From: Nanchangia anserum
Lineage (GTDB): Bacteria > Actinomycetota > Actinomycetes > Actinomycetales > Actinomycetaceae
Length of the DNA stretch: 64,000 bases
Direction: 5' to 3'
Assembly: GCF_015240065.1 (NCBI RefSeq)
Contig: NZ_CP060506.1
Span: 620,001 to 684,000 of the forward strand
The notes beneath the pieces were generated by a model. That model saw only the letters and a program-made list of their open reading frames with translations. It was not told where the DNA came from and ran no database searches. Positions within the stretch are counted from its first letter, which is position 1; the number at the start of each line of letters is the position of its first letter. A program made the translations under genes and the position numbers. Shown here piece by piece: positions 58,728-64,000 of this stretch.

Positions 58728-59969
58728 ATGTCTGTCATTCGCACGCTGCCCCCACTCATGCGGACCCTGTTGTTTTGGGTCATCATCGCGATCATCGCGG
58801 GTTCCCTTCTCGGCCTCGTTCTGCCGGCGTGGGCCATCGTCCCCTTCGCGACGTTCAACGCGGTATTCGGTGAATTCCTCAGCTTCTGCGTTCCCCTCAT
58901 CATCGTCGGCCTCGTCGCACCGGCGCTCGCGGACCTCGGAGCCGGTGCCGGCAAGTGGCTGCTCATCACCGTCGGCATCGCCTACGGATCGACCCTGTTT
59001 GCCGGATTCGCCACCTATGGGGTGTGCCGAGCCGTGTTCCCATCGCTGTTGGCGAATGAGAAGGTCAGTGAATTGACCGAGCCGACCTCGGCTGTCGCCT
59101 CCGTACTTGGCGACAATTTCGAGATTCCACCGATGTTTTCCGTCATGTCGGCGCTCGTGCTGTCCTTCGTGTTGGGTATCGCGATCGCCGCGCTCAATCC
59201 CCGCATCATTCGTCGGGGCTTCGACGAATTCCGCGACATCATCATGGTCATCAAGCGCGCGATTGTGCCGTGTTTGCCGCTCTACATCTTCGGGTCGTTC
59301 CTCAACATGGCCTACACCGGCGAGATTGCCCAGGTCATCAGCGCGATGGTCAAGGTCATCGTCGTCTCGATCATCCTCACGTTCGCGCTGCTCATCATTC
59401 AGTATGTCCTCGCCGGGCTCGTCGCGGGATGCAACCCCGTGCGGGCACTCGGGCGGATGCTGCGCGCCTACTTCACGGCGTTGGGCACCTCCTCGTCGGC
59501 GGCGACGATTCCCGTGACGTACGAGTGCGCGCTGGCCAACGGCGTCTCGCGCGATATCGCGGGATTCACGATCCCGCTGTGCGCGACTATTCATCTGGCC
59601 GGATCGATGACGAAAATTACGGCCTTTTCTATGGCGGTGCTGTTCATGACGGGCAGCAGCTATGACCTCGGTTCCTATGCGCTGTTCATCGTCATGCTCG
59701 GCATCACGATGGTGGCGGCTCCGGGCGTGCCCGGGGGTGCGATCACGGCGGCCCAGGGCGTTCTCGTCGGGCTGCTCGGCTTCACCGATCCCATGTATTC
59801 GCTCATGGTTGCCCTTTACATCGCCATCGACTCGGTGGGCACGGCGACCAATGTCACGGGCGACGGCGCGATCGCGCTCGTCGTCAATCGGCTGGCGGCC
59901 GGCAGCCTGGGCAAGGAGCGGGCGCGTTCGCTTGAGGCCGCCGACGACATCTTATCGGGCACCGACTAG
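58728..59969 (+). CDS. Dicarboxylate/amino acid:cation symporter (DAACS family)
   Basis: Sodium- or proton-coupled carrier of the glutamate/aspartate/serine transporter family. The 413-residue protein has about eight membrane helices, the serine-rich hairpin ALGTSSSAATIPVT (about 253-266), the MTKITAFSM helix and the NVTGDGAIALVVNR motif of helix 8 that binds substrate. It lies between hisD and hisC on the same strand, 24 bases after hisD, which suggests it is read with histidine genes; the substrate cannot be told from sequence. Confidence 0.9.
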   Translation: MSVIRTLPPLMRTLLFWVIIAIIAGSLLGLVLPAWAIVPFATFNAVFGEFLSFCVPLIIVGLVAPALADLGAGAGKWLLITVGIAYGSTLFAGFATYGVCRAVFPSLLANEKVSELTEPTSAVASVLGDNFEIPPMFSVMSALVLSFVLGIAIAALNPRIIRRGFDEFRDIIMVIKRAIVPCLPLYIFGSFLNMAYTGEIAQVISAMVKVIVVSIILTFALLIIQYVLAGLVAGCNPVRALGRMLRAYFTALGTSSSAATIPVTYECALANGVSRDIAGFTIPLCATIHLAGSMTKITAFSMAVLFMTGSSYDLGSYALFIVMLGITMVAAPGVPGGAITAAQGVLVGLLGFTDPMYSLMVALYIAIDSVGTATNVTGDGAIALVVNRLAAGSLGKERARSLEAADDILSGTD

Positions 59970-59983
59970 GCGGCGAGTGCGCC

Positions 59984-59989
59984 TACAGT
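59984..59989 (+). promoter_or_regulatory. Possible -10 box before hisC
   Basis: TACAGT 5 bases before GTG 59995 (8 before ATG 59998), suggesting a second, leaderless promoter inside the his cluster. Inferred from pattern. Confidence 0.4.
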
Positions 59990-59994
59990 AGAAG

Positions 59995-61107
59995 GTGATG
60001 GAATCGATGAGCTTGCCCCTGCGCCCCGAGCTGGCGGGCATCGAGCCCTACGGCGCCCCGCAGCTGGACGTCGCCCACCGGCTCAACGTCAACGAGAATC
60101 CCTATCCGCCCTCGGACGCGATGATCGCCGACATCACCGAGGCCGTTCGTGAGGCCGCGGCCTCGCTCAACCGGTACGCGGATCGCGATTGCGTAGGTCT
60201 GCGCGAGGATCTCGCCGCCTATCTGCGCGCCGAGTCACGCGTTGAGGTCGAGTGGGAGCGCGTGTGGGCGGCGAACGGGTCAAACGAAATCATGACCCAG
60301 CTGTTGCAGGCCTTCGGTGGTGCTGGGCGGTGTGCGCTGACGGCGGTGCCGTCGTATTCGATGTATCCCGAATACGCCCGCGATACCGGCACGGACTTTG
60401 TCACCGTCGCGCGCCGCGACGATTTTGCCCTCGATATCGACGCGATGATCGCGGCGATCGAGCGCCACACGCCGGCGATCATCTTCCTCGCCTCGCCCAA
60501 TAATCCAACGGGGACCGCGCTGGAGGTAGAACAGGCCCGCGCCATCATCGAGGCCGCGGCGGCCAACGGACCGGACGGGACCAGCGGCATCGTCATCATC
60601 GATGAGGCCTATGGCGAGTTCCGCCGCGATGGCACTCCCAGCGCGTTGGAGCTACTGGCCGACTACGACTCCCTCGTCGTCACACGGACGATGTCGAAGG
60701 CCTTCGGCATGGCGGGGCTGCGACTTGGGTACTGCGTCGCCGCACGCGAAATCATCGACGCCGTCATGGTCGTGCGCCTGCCCTACCATCTGTCCGGATT
60801 GACCCAGGTCGCCGCTCGAGCCGCGCTGCGTCACGCCGATGAGCAGCTGGCTCAAGTCGGGGAGCTGCGTGATCGGCGCGACCGACTTGCGCAGTGGTTG
60901 CGCGGGCAGGGCTTTCACTGCCCCGAATCGGATGCCAACTTCTGCCTCTTTGGGCCTGTTGCCGATCGGCACCGCCTGTTTGAGCAACTGCTTGAGCGCG
61001 GCGTTCTCGTTCGCGAGGTCGGCCCCGAGGGGTACGTGAGAGTAAGCGTCGGCACGGCCGACGACGACCGGGCCTTTCGAGTAGCCCTTGAGGAGGTAGA
61101 CCGATGA
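59995..61107 (+). CDS. hisC: Histidinol-phosphate aminotransferase
   Basis: PLP-dependent transaminase of histidine synthesis. The 370-residue protein has [11 protein letters not shown] near the N-terminus, SPNNPTGT, the IIDEAYGEF motif, the PLP lysine in [17 protein letters not shown] and the C-terminal arginine motif VRVSVGT. GTG 59995 or ATG 59998 is the start. It overlaps hisB by 4 bases (ATGA). Confidence 0.95.
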   Translation: MMESMSLPLRPELAGIEPYGAPQLDVAHRLNVNENPYPPSDAMIADITEAVREAAASLNRYADRDCVGLREDLAAYLRAESRVEVEWERVWAANGSNEIMTQLLQAFGGAGRCALTAVPSYSMYPEYARDTGTDFVTVARRDDFALDIDAMIAAIERHTPAIIFLASPNNPTGTALEVEQARAIIEAAAANGPDGTSGIVIIDEAYGEFRRDGTPSALELLADYDSLVVTRTMSKAFGMAGLRLGYCVAAREIIDAVMVVRLPYHLSGLTQVAARAALRHADEQLAQVGELRDRRDRLAQWLRGQGFHCPESDANFCLFGPVADRHRLFEQLLERGVLVREVGPEGYVRVSVGTADDDRAFRVALEEVDR

Positions 61108-61703
61108 GCCGCCATGCTCACGTGGAGCGCGCAACCCAGGAGTCCCAGATCAGCCTCGATCTCGAGATCGACGGCAGCGGGAAAACCGACATTGACACCG
61201 GGGTTCCCTTCTACGATCACATGCTCACGGCCCTGGGCAAGCACGCGCTGTTCGATCTTCGAATCCGGTGCAGCGGCGATATCGACGTCGATGTCCACCA
61301 CAGTGTTGAGGACACGGCCATATGTCTCGGGTGGGCGTTGAAAGAGGCGCTGGGCGACAAGTCGGGCATCACCCGGTTTGGCGATGCAACGGTGCCGCTG
61401 GACGAGGCGCTGGCCCGCGCGGTCGTCGACGTTGCCGGGCGTCCCTACTGCGTTCACACGGGCGAACCTGAGGCCCAGGTTTTCCACCTCATCGGCGGCC
61501 ACTACACGGGATCGATGACGCGCCACGTTTTTGAATCGCTGGCGGCGAACTCGGGCTTGTGCCTGCACGTCGATCTCATCCGCGGTCGCGACCCTCACCA
61601 CATCGTCGAGGCGCAGTTCAAGGCTCTGGCGCGCGCACTGCGGCAGGCCTGCCAGCCCGATCCGCGCGTGAGCGGGATTCCCTCGACGAAGGGGGCGCTG
61701 TGA
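61104..61703 (+). CDS. hisB: Imidazoleglycerol-phosphate dehydratase
   Basis: Dehydrates imidazole glycerol phosphate. The 199-residue single-function enzyme has the paired metal motifs [17 protein letters not shown] and a second set [13 protein letters not shown] and [12 protein letters not shown]. It overlaps hisC and the next gene by 4 bases each. Confidence 0.97.
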   Translation: MSRHAHVERATQESQISLDLEIDGSGKTDIDTGVPFYDHMLTALGKHALFDLRIRCSGDIDVDVHHSVEDTAICLGWALKEALGDKSGITRFGDATVPLDEALARAVVDVAGRPYCVHTGEPEAQVFHLIGGHYTGSMTRHVFESLAANSGLCLHVDLIRGRDPHHIVEAQFKALARALRQACQPDPRVSGIPSTKGAL

Positions 61704-62293
61704 GCATCGAGGAACCCGAGGACGCCGATATTGACTTCGACGCCGAACTTGAGCAGCTGATCCGCGAGGAAAAGGTCCGAGCGCGCCCCGGAGGGGTCGC
61801 CGTCGTCCTGACGCCCGTGCGTGAGGCCGACGATCTCGCTGCCCTGCTGGGGCTAGGCGGCATCGATGCGGAGGTCATGGCGACGAGCTCGGGCACGCTC
61901 GTGTGGTTCCGTCTGGGCGAGAGCGAGTACGACGAATTCGACGCGTTGCTGGGCGATGATCGTCCCGTCCCCGACGAGGTCGACGCGATGGCGCGCAAGA
62001 TTTCGGCGATCGTCGCGCCCTCGGTCGTCGTCATGGTGTCGTGGCTGGAGGAAGGTGACGTCGAGCCGGGCGTGTCCGGGCAGATCACGGCCAGGCGCTA
62101 CGCACACGGAGAACCCGGCGACGCGCTGCCCGCCGGCCTGCTGCTGTCATCGGGCGCCCCCGAGATCGAGGATTTGCTGTTGGGCCGCGTCACCCCCGAT
62201 GACCTCGAGACTCACGATCACGCGCGTTCTCACTCCAAACTGCAGGCGATGAAGCATCTGGGGCGCATCATGCGCAGGAGGGGGCGCGCGTGA
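61700..62293 (+). CDS. Conserved protein of unknown function in the his operon
   Basis: A 197-residue acidic protein I do not recognise. It starts with acidic residues ([20 protein letters not shown]), has a possible alpha/beta core ([37 protein letters not shown]) and a basic end with [14 protein letters not shown]. There is no signal peptide or membrane span. GTG 61700 overlaps hisB by 4 bases and its end overlaps hisH by 4, so it is tightly coupled to both. In other actinobacteria a membrane or small unknown gene can occur here, but I cannot place this family. Confidence 0.75.
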   Translation: MSIEEPEDADIDFDAELEQLIREEKVRARPGGVAVVLTPVREADDLAALLGLGGIDAEVMATSSGTLVWFRLGESEYDEFDALLGDDRPVPDEVDAMARKISAIVAPSVVVMVSWLEEGDVEPGVSGQITARRYAHGEPGDALPAGLLLSSGAPEIEDLLLGRVTPDDLETHDHARSHSKLQAMKHLGRIMRRRGRA

Positions 62294-62907
62294 GTCCGCA
62301 GGTCGTTGTTCTCGATTACGGATCGGGAAATGTTCGCTCGGCGTGCCGAGCACTGGAGAAGGCCGGCGCGCGCGTGCGCTTGAGCGACGATCGCGATGCC
62401 GCCAGGCACGCCGACGGTCTCGTCGTCCCCGGTGTGGGGGCGTTCGACGCCGTCGCTCGGGCGCTGCGCGAGACCCAAGCCGATGACCTCATTCGCGAGA
62501 GAATTGCCGCCGATGCCGCGGTGTTTGGCATCTGCGTCGGCATGCAGGTGCTCTTTAGCCAGGGTCTTGAGGGGGGAGCCGCGAGCGATGGACTCGGGGT
62601 GTTTTCCGGCGACGTCTCGGCGCTGCATGCCCCGATCGTTCCCCACATGGGGTGGTCGCCGATCGAGGCCGGCGAGGGCACGCGAGTGTTTCGCGGAGTC
62701 GAGGGCGAACTGTTCTACTTCGTTCACTCCTACGCGGCCCACGCGGTCCCCGCATCTCATCCGGACGCCGTCGTCACGTGGGCCGAGCACGGCGAGCGCT
62801 TTGTTGCCGCGATCGAATGCGGCGCCGTGAGCGCCACCCAGTTCCATCCCGAAAAGTCGGGAGAGGCCGGCCGAGTGGTGCTGGCGAATTGGCTGGATAC
62901 CCTGTAA
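62290..62907 (+). CDS. hisH: Imidazole glycerol phosphate synthase, glutamine amidotransferase subunit
   Basis: Supplies ammonia from glutamine to HisF. The 205-residue class I amidotransferase has the [10 protein letters not shown] start, the PGVGAF motif, the nucleophile cysteine in GICVGMQ and the His-Glu pair in FHPEKSG. GTG 62290 overlaps the previous gene. hisF is not in the window. Confidence 0.97.
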   Translation: MSPQVVVLDYGSGNVRSACRALEKAGARVRLSDDRDAARHADGLVVPGVGAFDAVARALRETQADDLIRERIAADAAVFGICVGMQVLFSQGLEGGAASDGLGVFSGDVSALHAPIVPHMGWSPIEAGEGTRVFRGVEGELFYFVHSYAAHAVPASHPDAVVTWAEHGERFVAAIECGAVSATQFHPEKSGEAGRVVLANWLDTL

Positions 62908-62930
62908 GACCCTTATCCCTGGAGAACACT

Positions 62931-63652
62931 GTGCTTGAGATTTTGCCCGCGGTCGATGTCGTCAACGGTCAGGCCGTGCGCCTGGTACAGGGCGAGGCCG
63001 GAACTGAGACCGGCTACGGCCACCCGCTGGAGGTTGCCCGCGACTTCGCTGCGGCGGGTGCGACGTGGCTCCACCTCGTCGACCTCGACGCGGCATTCGG
63101 GCGCGGATCGAACGCCGAGCTGCTCGGTGACATCGTTCGCGAGGTTGACATGCGGGTGGAGCTGTCGGGCGGTATCCGCGATGACGATAGCCTCGCGCGT
63201 GCGCTCGACGCCGGAGCTACGCGAGTTAACCTCGGCACCGCGGCGCTGGAAGACCCCGAATGGACGGCGCGCGTCATCGGTGAGCACGGGGAGCGGATCG
63301 CCGTCGGCCTCGACGTGCGCGGGCACACGCTGGCCGCGCGCGGGTGGACCCGCGAGGGGGGCGACCTCTTCGAGGTACTCGAGCGGCTGGAACAGGCGGC
63401 TGCAAACGCTACGTCGTTACCGACGTGACGAAGGACGGCACGATGAGCGGCGTGAACGTCGAGCTGCTGCGCGAGGTGTGCGGCCACACGTCCGCCCCGG
63501 TGGTGGCCTCGGGTGGGGTCTCGACGCTGGACGATTTGCGCGCCCTGCGTGACCTCGTTGACGTCGGCGTCGAGGGTGCGATCGTCGGTAAAGCCCTGTA
63601 CGCCGGCGCCTTCACCCTTGAGGAGGCCCTGGCCGTCGGGGAGGGACGGTGA
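62931..63652 (+). CDS. priA: Phosphoribosyl isomerase (HisA/PriA), frameshifted in this sequence
   Basis: Isomerises ProFAR in histidine synthesis; in actinobacteria this enzyme (PriA) often also acts as TrpF. The TIM barrel shows the first catalytic aspartate in [19 protein letters not shown] and the second aspartate in [13 protein letters not shown]. The frame breaks near 63398, where one G is lost; restoring it gives [13 protein letters not shown] and a 240-residue protein. GTG 62931 follows GGAG. Dual HisA/TrpF use is inferred from lineage. Confidence 0.92.
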
Positions 63653-64000
63653 TCTCCGAGGCGCAGCGCGAGAAGCTGGCGCAGCGTCTGCTGAAACCGC
63701 GCTCGCGCGATACCGGAGCAGCTGATCCTCGCCTGCTGGAGGCGCTGGCACGTCCCGCACTGAGCGAGCGGCTCGTCGGCGTCGTCGAGGCGCTGGCCGA
63801 TGCGCGGGTGATCGTCCCGCTCTATCCCCACGCCCGTCCCGACACCCTGGAGCAGGCCCGTGAGGAATCCGCCGCGCTCGACGACGCTGGCGTGACGACT
63901 GTTGCCCTGGATGCGACCCGACAGGCCATGGCGGTATTCAGCTCGGTCGACGCGCTGGCGGCCTACGACCCGCAAGCGCGCCCGGCACCTCTCAGCGTTC
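63649..64000 (+). CDS. SseB-family protein, N-terminal part
   Basis: The frame starts at GTG 63649, overlapping the priA stop by 4 bases, and runs off the right edge after 117 codons. The visible part has the SseB-like stretch [10 protein letters not shown] and later [17 protein letters not shown], typical of SseB-type proteins found after hisA/priA in actinobacteria. Their function is unknown. Translational overlap suggests it belongs to the his operon. Confidence 0.72.
   Translation, partial: MISEAQREKLAQRLLKPRSRDTGAADPRLLEALARPALSERLVGVVEALADARVIVPLYPHARPDTLEQAREESAALDDAGVTTVALDATRQAMAVFSSVDALAAYDPQARPAPLSV

Overview
The window is high-GC chromosomal core DNA from an actinobacterium. The division and cell-wall (dcw) order, SepF and DivIVA in place of FtsA and MinD, the ftsK-pgsA-clgR-recA-recX-miaB-miaA-hflX-lexA-nrdR synteny, LysX, HelD, DUF3040 and DUF3046, and the PriA-type HisA all fit. 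A member of the Actinomycetaceae is my best guess, but the sequence alone does not prove it. I see no rRNA, tRNA, CRISPR array, insertion sequence or prophage. No gene-free stretch exceeds 300 bases; the longest are 34641-34877 (terminator, MraZ boxes) and 50648-50865 (hairpin, promoter).

Layout. 1-7.2 kb: a truncated gene, dapA, RNase J, then lysX and a PfkB-type kinase, both broken by many single-base indels. 7.3-15.1 kb: ftsK, pgsA with a very long disordered tail, clgR, DUF3046, SOS-controlled recA-recX and the amidase pncC/cinA. 15.1-26.4 kb: DUF1015 (minus strand), an MMPL transporter, miaB-miaA, a methyltransferase (minus), hflX-dinG and L-lactate dehydrogenase. 26.4-34.2 kb: lexA (minus) divergent from a LysM division-inhibitor-like gene and nrdR, with three SOS boxes between; then serA and helD (minus), a PAC2 gene and dinB. 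34.3-53 kb: DUF3040, a strong terminator, and the dcw cluster mraZ-rsmH-ftsL-ftsI-murF-mraY-murD-ftsW-murG-murC-ftsQ-ftsZ-pgeF-sepF-yggT-divIVA, followed by lspA and rluD. murE is missing from its usual place. 53-57.3 kb: dnaE, a FurA-type regulator and a small S4 protein. 57.4-64 kb: a histidine operon, hisD-(DAACS transporter)-hisC-hisB-(unknown)-hisH-priA-sseB, running off the right edge.

How it fits together. Two systems dominate. One is the SOS/DNA-repair set: LexA, its operators at recA and at the LysM gene, plus RecX, DinG and DinB. The other is the division and cell-wall assembly line, whose genes mostly overlap by 4 bases (ATGA/GTGA), implying translational coupling. A recurrent promoter architecture is visible: a TANNNT -10 box followed by 6-7 bases and then the start codon, which predicts leaderless mRNAs for several genes.

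Sequence quality. Eight genes are interrupted by about 22 single-base indels, many in short homopolymers. In each gene the corrected length returns to a multiple of three and all family motifs survive. Fifteen of the 22 lie in 3.94-6.51 kb. They are best read as sequence errors rather than gene decay, because essential genes (ftsI, murF) are affected. I found no clearly new multi-gene system. The most notable points are the SOS boxes, the PgsA tail, the transporter and unknown gene inside the his operon, the FurA palindrome, the missing murE and the leaderless promoter pattern.
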